From positions 2,790,001-2,854,000 of the forward strand of contig NC_135355.1 in assembly GCF_051622035.1 (NCBI RefSeq): a stretch of DNA of 64,000 nucleotides. The letters are read 5' to 3'. Positions 53,630 through 64,000 of the stretch are shown in pieces. The translations under genes and the position numbers were made by a program. Every line of letters begins with the position of its first letter. Position 1 is the first letter of the stretch. The notes under the pieces are model-generated. The model did no database searches. It was not told the DNA's origin and worked only from the letters and a program-made list of their open reading frames with translations. The DNA is from Arctopsyche grandis (taxonomy: Eukaryota; Arthropoda; Insecta; Trichoptera; Hydropsychidae).

Positions 53630-56600
53630 ATGCTACTTTTTAAGTTGTCATTCTTTGCTGGCTTGTTGTGGCTCACCGAAGCTAACAGGAATCCCAAATG
53701 TAACATACGTGAGTACAAGATTCTTAAGTTGAGTTTAATTAAGTTTCGCAATGCGTGAATTTAATCGTCGTTTATTTGCTATTGTTATTTTCAGTCGGAA
53801 ATCAAAACGAGGTTGTCTCACAGTGTGCAAATCTCGAATGCCAAAACTCTTGCAAGAATCCAACTGCAGCGTCGTCCTGCTCATCTGCAAACTGCGTCTC
53901 TGGATGTGTCTGCGCTGCAGGTTTTCTCAGAAGTGCATTGCATAAATGTGTCCGCCCGGAAAATTGCGAAAATTTAGGTATTTCAACATTTTTAATTTGA
54001 TTAATGGTTTTCAATCTTAAATTTGAGCCTTTATTTAAATATTTCGTGTAAAATTTTCCGATTACCTAGTTGCAAATATGTATGTATAATATATATTTAC
54101 ATATTAGGTGTTACATAAAAATGTAAATTATACTAGGTTTCATAGATTTTGAAAATTAAATTATATTGTTAAAATCATATGAATGTAGAATTCTAATCTG
54201 TTTTGAATATTATTATTACAATTTTTAATATTTATCCTCACTGACATATGTATATATACATACATATGTAAATTAAATTAAAATTAAATTTAGCCAGCAG
54301 CAGAGTTAGTCGAGAGGCGCCGGGTTCGATCCCTTGAGCTGACCTCGATTGAAAAGAGTATATCTGTAGTGCTGCTGGTCAGACCTGGATATTTGTGCTC
54401 CAGGTCGATCGTTTTCTATCAGAGTTTGACAATTTTCGTTCCCAGTAAAATTGGCTAAATATCCTTCCTACCTACTATGTCACCACTATTTGAGATTGAT
54501 TAATGTACAATAAAATTTATGTACTATTCATAGATGTCTCGTTAATTTGCGAGTTTTTCAGTGTCTCGTAATTCAGCGACTTGCATAATTAAAAAAATGC
54601 TTATAATTAAAAAAGGCCTTCCGGGTATATATGTAAAAAATATATAAATAAATATATACTATTGGCCTGTGTGTACATACTTGTGCACTCGGAAAAATAT
54701 TGTAATTCGGATAAACGGAAGCCACCATAATGATCGGCCGACATAAGCAAAAAATATGATTTTTTTTTTTCAAAAAGATTAATTAAATTATAAATATGAA
54801 CGAAGTGATATGCGCAAAGCTCACGCTATGCCGCTTCTTTTTCCACGATATACGATTCCAAGGGGATAAAGAGAGACGGAGCATGGTGTTAACAGCGAAT
54901 ACTTTGTACACACGCACGCATTAGAAAATTATTATATACGATAAATTTTGAAATCTTCTGTATGTCACCCCTGTATATATGTACTTAAAACACTAATAAA
55001 AATAAGCACTATTATAAAGTATGTACATAAATACCTTCTGTGTATACTTTATAATAATATTTTTTTATAAAGTAAATTATGCACCAGGCACATCCAGATA
55101 AAATAACCCATCTTTTATTTCCCAATCAAAAGGGGGTTGATAACTTTAAAATTATAATTAAATCAAGTATTTTGGTTACTTAACCTGCTAAATTATTTTT
55201 CCTAAGAGTATTGGATGTTTTCATAAAAAAGTGATTTAGTTGGGGTGCTACAGTAACTAACACCTAGCTGAATCACCTTCCTTACCCTAAATCGGCACAT
55301 ATGCTCAATTTTATCAACATCCGTATTCATGTTTTCTAAATGAAGTTTAAATATAAATACAATAATTTAAATTGAAATAATGTATAAAAAGTTCTCACAT
55401 GTGATATTTTACTGTCACTTTATTTTTACTATAGAATTCAAGCACACTTGCTCGAGAGCTAACGAAGTATTCTCTTCCTGTGGCGACAATGGTTGTGAAC
55501 GGTCCTGTACTAGATTGAACGTGGCCGGTTGCATACAATCCTGTGGTACTCCAGCTTGCGTTTGCGCTGAAGGATTTGTGAGGAATTCTGCTGGTTCATG
55601 CGTATTGCCATCGACGTGTCGTGAGTAATTTATCGCCAAATCTGACATCAGTTATCCTCAACTTAATCTAATCCAAATTTAAATTTCAGCCCCATCTCCA
55701 ACTTGCCCAGGACCAAATCAAGTGTTTTCAGCATGTGGAAACGACAGTTGTCAACGAACTTGCAATAGGTTGGTCGTGACAGCATGCAATCCAATTTGTT
55801 CCCCGGCAGCTTGCGTTTGCGCTCCTGGGTTTGTCAGAGATTCAACTGGACAGTGCATATTACCATCAACATGTCGTAAGTGTTGATTTATTTGCTTGAT
55901 GCTAATTAGACTTGTACATAATGCTACATATATATTATGCAATAGCTCCAGCCTCGTGTAATTTACCGAACGAGGTGTTCTCCACTTGCGGCAACAACGG
56001 TTGTCAAAGATCGTGCAATAGGTTGGATGTGACCAATTGCATTCCAGTATGCAGTACACCAGGATGCATATGTGATGTCGGATTTGTCAGGAATTCAGCA
56101 GGATTTTGTGTGATACAAACGACGTGTCGTAAGTATATTTTTTGGTAGGAGACTTCCCCAACAGCCATTTAGCCTCACACATTTTCCTTACCCTTCTAAT
56201 TTGTTGTGTTAAAATATCTTTTTGGTATCATTCGAGCACTTTTCTTGCCCACTATTTTTAGCCTGATTACTATTTCAATCTACTACTACTCTAGTTTACT
56301 TATCATCCATGTATTTCGTTTACTGTATTTTCCGAAACATGTTACGGTTACAGTAGTTTATCAAATTGTTTATTTTCACTTCGGTTACAGTAGTTTATCA
56401 AATTATTTTCAGCTCCACTTCCCTGCTCTGGAACAAATGAAGTCTTCTCTTTCTGTGGAAATGATGGGTGCCAAAGGACTTGTAATAGGTTAGATGTTAG
56501 TGCATGCAACCCAGTATGCGGTGCGCCATCTTGTATTTGTGCAGCAGGATTTGTTAAAAATTCAGCTTCAGTATGCGTAGCTCCGGCGTCATGCAGTGAG

Positions 56601-59600
56601 TACCATCAAGTGGTTCCTGACTATTTTTTGCAAAGTTTTGAATTTTCGTGATTGAAAACGTTTACTTCCACAGCCACGGTCTGCACAAGGGCAAATGAAT
56701 TTTTCTCAAATTGTGGCAACGACGGCTGTCAAGGAACATGCTCATCGCCAACTCCAGCAGGATGCGTGCCTATCTGTATAACCGGTGGTGGTTGCATTTG
56801 TCAGACAGGATTCGTTAGAAATGCAGCTGGAGATTGCATCCTGCCATCAACTTGTCGTAAGTGATTATTGATTATGATTAAAGTGTAATCTTTTAAAACA
56901 ATGTAAAGAAGGACGTGATATTAGATAACGATACATTTGTGTCAAGCTCGACTGCCTCAGCTAAGCTTTTTACTCTTTATATCTATCCATTCTAACTCCA
57001 ACCCTCTCCCTCCTTCATAGGCCACCTTTAATGCTATTTTTATAATTAATAGCTTATATTTACTGCTGTACGCCATTCGTATGTTTTTCAACTGAGTTAC
57101 TTACGATTGTCAAATCGATTTGGTATTTCGCATACTTATGTATATACTTTTGCCTAAGATTTTTTCACTTAAAATTGAGAAGGTTAGACTTTTATCATAC
57201 GTAGCTTACTTTGTGTGATTTGATTTTGAAATGTTTGCGTTTATGACTTGATTCACAGCGCGAATTTGCACAAGGCCGAATGAAATTTTCACAGTTTGTG
57301 GCAATGATGGTTGTCAACCTACTTGCACGACACCAACTTCACCTACGTGTATGTCTAATTGCGTTGCAGGCGGTGGTTGCGTTTGTCAGTCAGGATTTGT
57401 TATAAATCCAACTGGAAATTGCGTCTTACCAGCTTCGTGTCGTAAGTACTACAGAGTGCCTCAAAATCATTTTCCTCAAAGCACGATTCTAAAATTTCGC
57501 ATTGGTTGAACTTTATTTACAGCTGCAGCATGCCCAGGACCAAATCAAGTGTTTTCAAGCTGTGGAAATGATGGTTGTCAACCGACATGCACAAGGCCAA
57601 ACCCAGTTGGATGCACAGGTCGCTGTGTCGTTGGTGGTGGTTGCATATGTCAGACAGGATTCGTTATGAATTTAGCTGGAGCTTGCGTCAATCCATCCAC
57701 TTGTGGTAAGTGTTATAAAGTTACCCTCAATTATTATTGTTTGCCACTAGTTAAAATTAACTTTTATTTACAGCCACAACATGCCCAGGGGCAAACCAAG
57801 TGTTTTCAGCTTGTGGAAACGATGGTTGTCAAGCCACATGCACAACACCAGTCGCAGCTGGATGCGTGCGTAACTGTGTTGCTGGTGGTGGCTGCATTTG
57901 TCAAGCAGGGTTTGTCAAAGATGCAAATGGAAATTGCATTGTTCCAGCAACTTGTCGTAAGTACCATTTAATTGTTTTTGTATGTCCTCGATACTACTGT
58001 TTTAATTTGTAACTCTTTTTAGCTGCAACCTCAACATGTCCAAAGGCTAACGAAATGTTCTCAGCTTGTGGAAATGATGGTTGTCAAGCTACTTGCACAA
58101 CACCAGCATCACCAACATGCATGGGTACTTGTGTTGCTGGTGGTGGTTGCATCTGTAGGGCCGGATTCGTTAAAAATTCACTCGATTCATGTGTACTTCC
58201 TGCTGCATGTCGTAAGTCTTATATATTATATACTACTGGATCTATTTACAATGCTCGATAACTACCAAGTATTATATTTCTCACTTTCAGCTCCAACTAC
58301 ATGTCCTGCAAATCAAGTGTTTTCTAATTGTGGCGAAGACAATTGTCAAAGATCGTGTACCAGATTGACTGTCCCTGCTAATTGCGTTTCAATGTGCACA
58401 ACACCAGGTTGTATATGTGCTGCAGGATTTGTTAAAAATGCATTAGGAGCTTGCGTACCACCAGCTTCATGTCGTAAGTATCCTTAATAATGTTTTTATC
58501 CTTATCCTTAATAACTTTTCGATAGTTTTAAGCCGCGTCAACATTAGAACATCGGACTTGAATGGAAACAAAAACGCACACCGAGACACACGGAGACCAA
58601 TGAGTAACTTGTATCTATATATATGAGCAACTCAAATCTCCATGCACATTTGTGTTATAATTTGATCGCGGCTCAAAACTCTATGTATTCCCATATTATA
58701 CTCCTTATGGCTCAGAAATCAATATTTTAAGTATAAATGAGATTCAGTGTGGTAGGATTGTTTTTGGATACAAAGCAGCATAGTTAGTGGTTGGCATGTA
58801 ATTCTTTCAAATTGAGTGGTCACAGGTTCAATCCCTGTCCGGTACTGTTAGTCAGACCTTAGATATGTATGTGTCTGCAGGTGGATCGTTTCCTATCATA
58901 ATTTGCCAATTTATATGATTTCATTTGAAACGGTTCTAAAGAAATATTTCAAAAAATTTTTTTTGAAAATTCGAGTTTTTCATAATCTTGAATTTGCTGA
59001 TGGATAAAAATGCTTTATAACAGGGGTTTACCTGTTAGACATTCCTGGTATATTTATGTGATATATATGTGTAAAATTTAATATTCAATATCTCTGAGCT
59101 TTTTGTAATATTTGATTTTAGCTGTCACATGCCCAGCTAATGAGGTTTGGTCATTCTGTGGTAACGATGGCTGTCAAAGGATGTGCTCTAGGTTGGATGT
59201 CAGTGGTTGTACACCAGTGTGCGGCCCTTCTGCTTGTGTTTGTGCAAGTGGATTTGTTAGGAACAGCGCTACGGGAGCGTGTGTAGCACCATCAACCTGT
59301 CGTCAGTATTGGAAACTTTTTTTTTTTTTAATAATTCGATCTTTAAATTGAAAATTTACATGAATTCAAATTCTTCAGCTGCTCCGGTATGCACGGGAGC
59401 TAATGAACAGTTATCGGCGTGTGGGAACGACGGCTGTCAACGAACTTGCGCGAAGCCTGATATCACTGGTTGCAGGCCTATTTGCTCGACTCCAAGTTGT
59501 GTTTGTGTAATAGGATTTGTCAGGAATGTGGCTGGAGCTTGCGTGTTACCCGCTGCCTGTCGTAAGTATCTCCATCTCATCTCATCTCTAATCAAGTTTT

Positions 59601-61169
59601 GTGTTCTTAATTGATAACTGCATACTAAAAACCCGCAAGAAAAAATTCGAACACAATAAAAGCACACCGCAAATTAATAATAACACGCAATTTTTAGACT
59701 TTAGATCTTTATGTAGAAGAATGTGACGTCACGTAACAAAGTATCTTCATCGGTTGTTTATAGCAATTTGACGTAGGGCTTCCAAGCCGGCTTAAACCGA
59801 AACCGAAAATCCGGCTATATAAAGGCTGTAAGCCGGCTATAAAAGCCGAATAGACGTATATTTCTTGAACAGCCAAAAAAGGTACAGCACTAAGCGGTGG
59901 CTTTGAGATTTAGTAATGAATGAAGACCAGGTCATAAACCAATAAAATATTATTGAAAGTAGTTTCAATAACCTACCTATTTTCGGCAAATTGGGTTTTA
60001 GATAATTTATATTTTTTGTGCGTTCAGGTAGAAAACGTTATCGTAAATTTTTATGAATTTATTTCCGAAAATCCCAAGGGCTCGACAAGCTTTTGTCTTA
60101 AACTAAAACAGATGTGTAAAATTAACTTTGGAAAATGGAAATATTTAATAGTTAATTACTTTTTGGAACACAAATTCGTCTCAGCATTGTTCTTATTCAT
60201 GATTCCACGATTATGATTTTGATACTAGCTTATTTAAATCATTTAATTATTTGTGCGTATTCTGATCTGCCATTTTACGGCTGTGATATGTAATACATAA
60301 TAGAAAGTTCATAATGTTTTTAAATTTTTGACATAATATAATATGTATTTTTACGATTTTTTTTGTTCAATATAAAAATTTGAAACTTAAAAAAATCTTA
60401 ATTTTCTGAAACCGGTGAAAACCAAACAATCGGCTGTTTATTTGTAAAAGAACCGAAAACCAGCTATTTATTTCGGGTGGTTTTTTGGAACCTCTAAGTT
60501 TGACGTATTATGTTTGAACTCTGACATTTTTTACAAGATAAAATTAGGGATAAAATTTAATTTTAGGGATAAAAATGATATTTTTGAAGTTCTTCTCTCC
60601 CTCTCCCCGTCGATGTGTTTTAATTTTTTTTTGTACGCATTTTCATTCGGTTTTTAACGTAAGCTTTTTTATTTGCGGCTCGGCTCTATTATTAGAAAGT
60701 CGATTTAAAAATATATGTTTGATTTCAGCAACTACTTGTACTGCATTAAATGAAGTGTTTTCGGCTTGTGGCAATAACGTGTGCCAGGCTACATGCGCCC
60801 AAGCAGCAACTGCAACTTGCACTGGTTGCAATGCAGGTTGCATTTGTGGCACAGGCTTCTTGAGGAACTCAGTGGGAGTGTGCGTGGCATCAGCAAGTTG
60901 CAGTTAGTATTTTTTAGCATATCATAGAAGTTTATTTATGATAAATAGTAAACATTGATTAATCCGTTTTTCTTGTAGATACTTGTCCAACGGGAGAGAC
61001 GTCGCGAACTTGCGGCATGAATGTATGTGAAGGAACTTGTGCAACGCCAAATTTGCCATCATCCGGTGCCACTTGCACCACAGTTGGCGCTTGCTCTACC
61101 AAATGTTTCTGCAATACTGGCCTCGTGAGAAACGGAGCTGGAGTTTGTGTGAGTTCAACGGCTTGTTAG
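53630..61169 (+). CDS. TIL gene 3: secreted protein of 15 TIL domains, intact
   Basis: Sixteen exons splice to 2,832 nt (943 residues): 53630-53708, 53795-53977, 55435-55620, 55690-55875, 55946-56128, 56413-56595, 56674-56856, 57259-57441, 57523-57705, 57774-57956, 58023-58211, 58291-58473, 59122-59301, 59379-59561, 60729-60902, 60979-61169 (TAG). Exon 1 gives a signal peptide (MLLFKLSFFAGLLWLTEANR) and Cys1, as in genes 1 and 2. All introns are phase 1. Each domain has ten cysteines. Exons 56674 to 58023 form a subgroup with a GGGC insert before Cys7. The domain at 57774 has loop CVRNC (Arg at P1), a possible trypsin inhibitor. Other loops have Pro, Gly, Ser or Gln at that place. The last two domains have a very short (CTGC) and a long (CTTVGAC) loop. 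Domains are diverged, so this gene has not been homogenised. A polyadenylation signal AATAAA is at 61282-61287. Confidence 0.88.
53978..55434. other. Gene 3 intron 2
   Basis: 1.46-kb AT-rich intron. Apart from the SINE at 54294-54475 and short ATGTATAT tracts, nothing is recognised. Confidence 0.6.
54294..54475 (+). mobile_element. tRNA-derived SINE, copy 1
   Basis: An RNA polymerase III B-box, GGGTTCGATCCC, lies at 54322-54333. An A-box-like gagttagtcgagagg precedes it at shortened spacing. The tail ggtcagacctggatatttgt, then tcgatcgttttctatcagag, is shared with 58772-58925. It cannot be a tRNA gene because the sequence does not fold into four arms around the B-box. Confidence 0.7.
58474..59121. 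other. Gene 3 intron with a SINE
   Basis: 648-bp intron. Contains the SINE at 58772-58925; nothing else recognised. Confidence 0.6.
58772..58925 (+). mobile_element. tRNA-derived SINE, copy 2
   Basis: An A-box-like tagttagtggtt, then the B-box GGTTCAATCCC at 58825-58835, then the same tail as copy 1 (gtcagacc, then ggatcgtttcctatcata). The A-to-B distance is close to that of a tRNA, so this copy is less deleted than the one at 54294. Confidence 0.7.
59562..60728. other. Gene 3 intron with a hAT-like element
   Basis: 1.17-kb intron, mostly occupied by the element at 59775-60498. The remainder is AT-rich with nothing recognised. Confidence 0.6.
59775..60498. mobile_element. Non-autonomous hAT-like element in a gene 3 intron
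   Basis: TTTGACGT occurs at 59767-59774 and 60499-60506 as a perfect 8-bp duplication. The ends AGGGCTTCCAAGCCGGCTT and, inverted, CTTAGAGGTTCC are imperfect inverted repeats. Both subterminal regions carry repeated GCCGGCT / ACCGAAAA motifs in opposite orientation, as hAT elements often do. No transposase is encoded. Confidence 0.6.
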
Positions 61170-61281
61170 TTGTATCTGCCAGTGTTTAACAGAAATGTGT
61201 ACTTGTGTGAAATGTGTGTAGATTAAGTATTCTCTTGGTATTGTAAAAGTCGTTGATTGTAAAATGTACAATGACACTGAT

Positions 61282-61287
61282 AATAAA
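61282..61287 (+). promoter_or_regulatory. Polyadenylation signal of TIL gene 3
   Basis: AATAAA, 113 bp after the stop codon, followed by an A-run at about 61300. Confidence 0.6.
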
Positions 61288-61374
61288 TCGATTTTATAAA
61301 AAAAAAAATATTTCTATTTAAGATTTTTATTGATGAATATGACTCCAGTATCAGAAACTATGAGTGAATTTAAA

Positions 61375-61480
61375 ATATATATGAGAGATAATGAGAGCCT
61401 ATAATGCAAATTGTATAAGATATATGTAGTGTGAAAACGAAAAAGTTATAGGCGTTTAAACAATTAAAATCTGAAAAGGT
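61375..61480 (-). repeat. Dispersed repeat family A fragment, inverted
   Basis: Diverged match to the middle of family A (gagagataatgagagcctat, gttataggcgtttaaacaat). Matching may extend weakly to about 61668 (tcaaaacgatcg), where the LINE begins. Confidence 0.5.
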
Positions 61481-61668
61481 GAGTGGGTGGCGGAAAGTCA
61501 AACATATAAGGCAACTGGCTATTTTAGGTAATTTGGAAAAGGTTATTGGAAATATTTTTCACCATGCAAAGTTTCAAAACGATCGAAAGAGTGTAGAAAT
61601 TTTAGCTCAATCGGTTGCGAAAGCAAACATAAAAGAGCTTTGTAATATAAATTTCACTTTGTTCACAT

Positions 61669-63228
61669 GGTTCTGAAATCTGTACCATTTTTGCTGACTA
61701 TTTTGACTCCACTTTCAATAGTGATTCTACCATTAACCTTTCTATCTCTAATACAGATACTTCTTCTTGTAACTTATCTACTTTTCATTTTGACTTATCT
61801 ACTGTACTCAGTCACATCAACTCTCTCAATGTTAATCTTGGTGCGGGTTGTGATGGTTTGCCTTCTTTTTTCCTTGTTAAATGTGCTGTCCCATTATCTC
61901 TTCCCATAACAATCCTTTTCAATCTTTCTATGTCGAACGGTAAATTTCCTGACTATTGGAAATTATCTTACATCACCCCTATTTTTAAAAAAGGTGATAA
62001 GAATCTTATTGAGAATTACCGTCCTATATCTAAACTATCTGTCATTAGTAAAATCTTTGAAAAAATTATCTATAATTTCCTTTTCTCCAATTTCAAAAAC
62101 TACATTATACCTGAACAACATGGTTTTTTTAAGGGGAGATCGGTAGAGACTAACCTGCTTAATTTCACTAGTACTCTCACATCTTATATGGACAAACGAA
62201 TCCAAATAGACGTCGTTTATACGGATTTCTCTAAAGCTTTTGATAAAATCAATCACAACCTTTTACTCAATAAACTTTGGTCCCTTGGAATCCGAGGAAA
62301 TTTATTTCGTTGGATCTCTTCGTATATACTAAATCATCACCAAATCATAATTCTCAATGGTTTTAGATCATCACTTAGACATATTCCTTCCGGTGTCCCA
62401 CAAGGGTCGCATTTAGGTCCCTTATTCTTTTTACTCTATATTAATGATATCTCATACATCTTCAAACATTCCTTTATACTTCTTTACGCTGATGATTTAA
62501 AAATTTACAAACCTATATACACCATAGACGATTGTCATAAGATACAAGAAGATCTAGATAGATTCTCTATATATTGTTTAAATAATGATCTTTTTATTAA
62601 TCTAGAAAAATGCTCTATTTTAAATTTCACTAGAAATAAGTCAATTATTACTAATCAATATCAATTAAATCATTCAATCCTTAACACGTCATCTTCTATT
62701 AAGGATCTTGGTGTAATACTCAATAATAAACTAGATTTCTCTGAACATATTTCTTTTATTACCAACAAAGCATTTAAATCTCTTGGATTCCTACTCCGCT
62801 CAACAAAACCCTTTAATGATCCTTATGTACTAAAATTACTTTATTTTTCCTTTGTAAGGTCTCACCTTGAATTTGCCTCAATTATCTGGTCACCTTTTTA
62901 TTTATCCCATATTAATTGTATTGAGAAAGTTCAACTTAAATTTATTAAATCCTTACGCTACCTTTTTCCTACCTATACCCATTCTACTGTTTCCGACATT
63001 TTAAAAATCCTTTCTTTTAACAATCTTTCTGTCAGGCGACGACATTCTGATGCTATATTCTTCTTTAAGCTCATAAATGGTTTCCTTGATTGTTCTGATT
63101 TACTGAATAAGGTTAATTTCAGAATCCCAGTTCGATACTCTAGACGCGTTGCACTCTTTTCACTTGATCCTTTCAATACTAATTCCCAAAAATATTTTTA
63201 TCTGCAGCGCGTTTATCGGTATGTTTAA
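61669..63228 (+). CDS. Reverse transcriptase of the truncated LINE, open to its stop
   Basis: A 519-residue open frame with no internal stop. It contains NYRPISKLSVISKIFEK, VYTDFSKAFDKINHNLL, GVPQGSHLGPLFFLLYIND and LLYADDLKIY (catalytic Asp pair), then LGVILNNKLDFSEHI and LEFASIIWSPFY. The upstream endonuclease is missing, so it has no start codon of its own. The frame is intact because the insertion is fairly young, not because it is functional. Confidence 0.85.
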   Translation, partial: GSEICTIFADYFDSTFNSDSTINLSISNTDTSSCNLSTFHFDLSTVLSHINSLNVNLGAGCDGLPSFFLVKCAVPLSLPITILFNLSMSNGKFPDYWKLSYITPIFKKGDKNLIENYRPISKLSVISKIFEKIIYNFLFSNFKNYIIPEQHGFFKGRSVETNLLNFTSTLTSYMDKRIQIDVVYTDFSKAFDKINHNLLLNKLWSLGIRGNLFRWISSYILNHHQIIILNGFRSSLRHIPSGVPQGSHLGPLFFLLYINDISYIFKHSFILLYADDLKIYKPIYTIDDCHKIQEDLDRFSIYCLNNDLFINLEKCSILNFTRNKSIITNQYQLNHSILNTSSSIKDLGVILNNKLDFSEHISFITNKAFKSLGFLLRSTKPFNDPYVLKLLYFSFVRSHLEFASIIWSPFYLSHINCIEKVQLKFIKSLRYLFPTYTHSTVSDILKILSFNNLSVRRRHSDAIFFFKLINGFLDCSDLLNKVNFRIPVRYSRRVALFSLDPFNTNSQKYFYLQRVYRYV

Positions 63229-63750
63229 CGGAGAGCTGAATGAGGTTGATCTGTTTGGTATTTCCCTACATCAATTCAGGTCTAACATCAAGAGAATCTT
63301 GACCGATTGATTCATTTTTTCTTCTATTCTATTTTTCCAATATTTCCATTATTTTTATACTTTAGTTTAGTTATGTAATGTGCTATTTAATCATATTATA
63401 GCTTTCATTCTTTTCCTTTTCATTTGTTTATTTTGTATTTACCTTTTTCATTTGTTTTTTTATATTTGTAAATTTCAATTTCTTCTTATATTCTATCTTA
63501 TAACCTTTTCCAAATATTTTAATACTATATTTTAATTATGCAATGTACTACATATTTTGTCATGCTTTTATTCTTTACTTTTTAATTTGTTTTCCTTATA
63601 TTTATCTTTTTCATTTTTGTAAAAATCTATTATTGGACTCGGATGTTACATATATTATTTATTTACTTTTTGTTTTTTTTATACCTATCTCTGTACATCC
63701 TGTCTGTTGATTTTTCAATTAATAAAATAAAATAAAATAAAATAAAAGTT
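61669..63750 (+). mobile_element. 5'-truncated non-LTR retrotransposon
   Basis: Begins inside the ORF (GSEICTIFADYFDSTF) and ends in an (AAATA)n tail at 63722-63748. Only the reverse-transcriptase part and 3' end are present. It is different in sequence from Jockey and the R1-clade copy. From its RT and C-terminal motifs it belongs with CR1/Jockey-like LINEs, but I cannot name the clade. Confidence 0.8.
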
Positions 63751-64000
63751 GAAAAATCGGAAAAAATTAACAACCGGAAAAATAGCTTAAATTTTAATAC
63801 AATAGCTTAAATTTTAATACAAAGAGAAGTTTAATACAAAGTAACCGTATTAAACTTCTCTTTCATTATTTATCCATCTTTTTCATATTTTATGACACAA
63901 TAAAGAAAACAATTGGGTATCTCCAACCTGAGTCTACTCATAATATATATTTTAGTAATAAAGAACATAAAAAAATACAAAAAAAAAGTATCTTAAAGGA
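63751..64000. other. Right edge of window with a tandem repeat and hairpin
   Basis: A 20-bp unit is repeated in tandem at 63781-63820. It is followed by a perfect 17-bp inverted repeat, AAAGAGAAGTTTAATAC (63821-63837) and its complement (63847-63863), with a 9-base loop. No gene seen. Confidence 0.7.

Noticed and set aside
54322-58835. tRNA genes at the two Pol III B-box matches
   Set aside because: No acceptor stem, anticodon arm or four-arm fold around them. The shared downstream body marks them as SINEs.

Overview
The window is AT-rich eukaryotic DNA that looks like an insect genome. The reasons are spliced multi-exon genes with GT..AG introns, a full-length Jockey-type retrotransposon, an R1-clade LINE, mariner, hAT, PIF/Harbinger and pogo/Tigger transposons, solo LTRs, tRNA-derived SINEs and many microsatellites. 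There is no bacterial-style gene organisation. The order of insect cannot be fixed from the sequence alone.

The backbone is a head-to-tail cluster of genes on the + strand. Each encodes a secreted protein built almost entirely of TIL (trypsin-inhibitor-like, ten-cysteine) domains. Gene 1 is 4277-24852, gene 2 is 34724-47047 and gene 3 is 53630-61169. The decayed last exon of a further copy ('gene 0') lies at 1153-1358, and an isolated TIL pseudo-exon at 2653-2822. Each gene opens with a signal-peptide exon that also carries the first cysteine. Nearly every later exon encodes one TIL domain and is bounded by phase-1 introns, so exons can be duplicated, lost or skipped without breaking the frame. 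Gene 2 (30 exons, 1811 codons) and gene 3 (16 exons, 943 codons) are intact by hand splicing. Gene 1 has about 40 domains but one exon is cut short, it carries large insertions and no terminal exon was found.

Genes 1 and 2 are recent paralogues with matching promoters, outer exons and a shared decayed exon, but their central arrays differ. Gene 2 holds 17 near-identical exon+intron units of about 272 bp (40922-45464). Gene 1 holds 32 intact units (14949-23842), many arranged as 547-bp dimers of a ten-cysteine domain (A) and an eight-cysteine domain (B). B has lost exactly Cys2 and Cys6, the two partners of one disulfide in the Ascaris-type fold. This paired loss, repeated in 11 units, is the most unusual biological signal here.

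The rest is a graveyard of mobile DNA. 7404-14900 (inside gene 1) holds a 5'-truncated Jockey with an R1-clade LINE nested in it, plus a mariner end. 25480-28378 holds a hAT element with its 8-bp target duplication, carrying a solo LTR and a copy of a dispersed repeat. 28490-30700 holds two broken CRAL-TRIO gene pieces. 31091-31389 is a Mutator-like MITE. 32167-33438 is a Harbinger element with 247-bp terminal inverted repeats and a MADF fragment. 38143-39760 holds a solo LTR and dispersed repeats inside gene 2. 47585-51907 is a full-length Jockey with both ORFs open. 52434-53062 is a Tigger remnant. 59775-60498 is a non-autonomous hAT-like element in a gene 3 intron. 61669-63750 is a 5'-truncated LINE.
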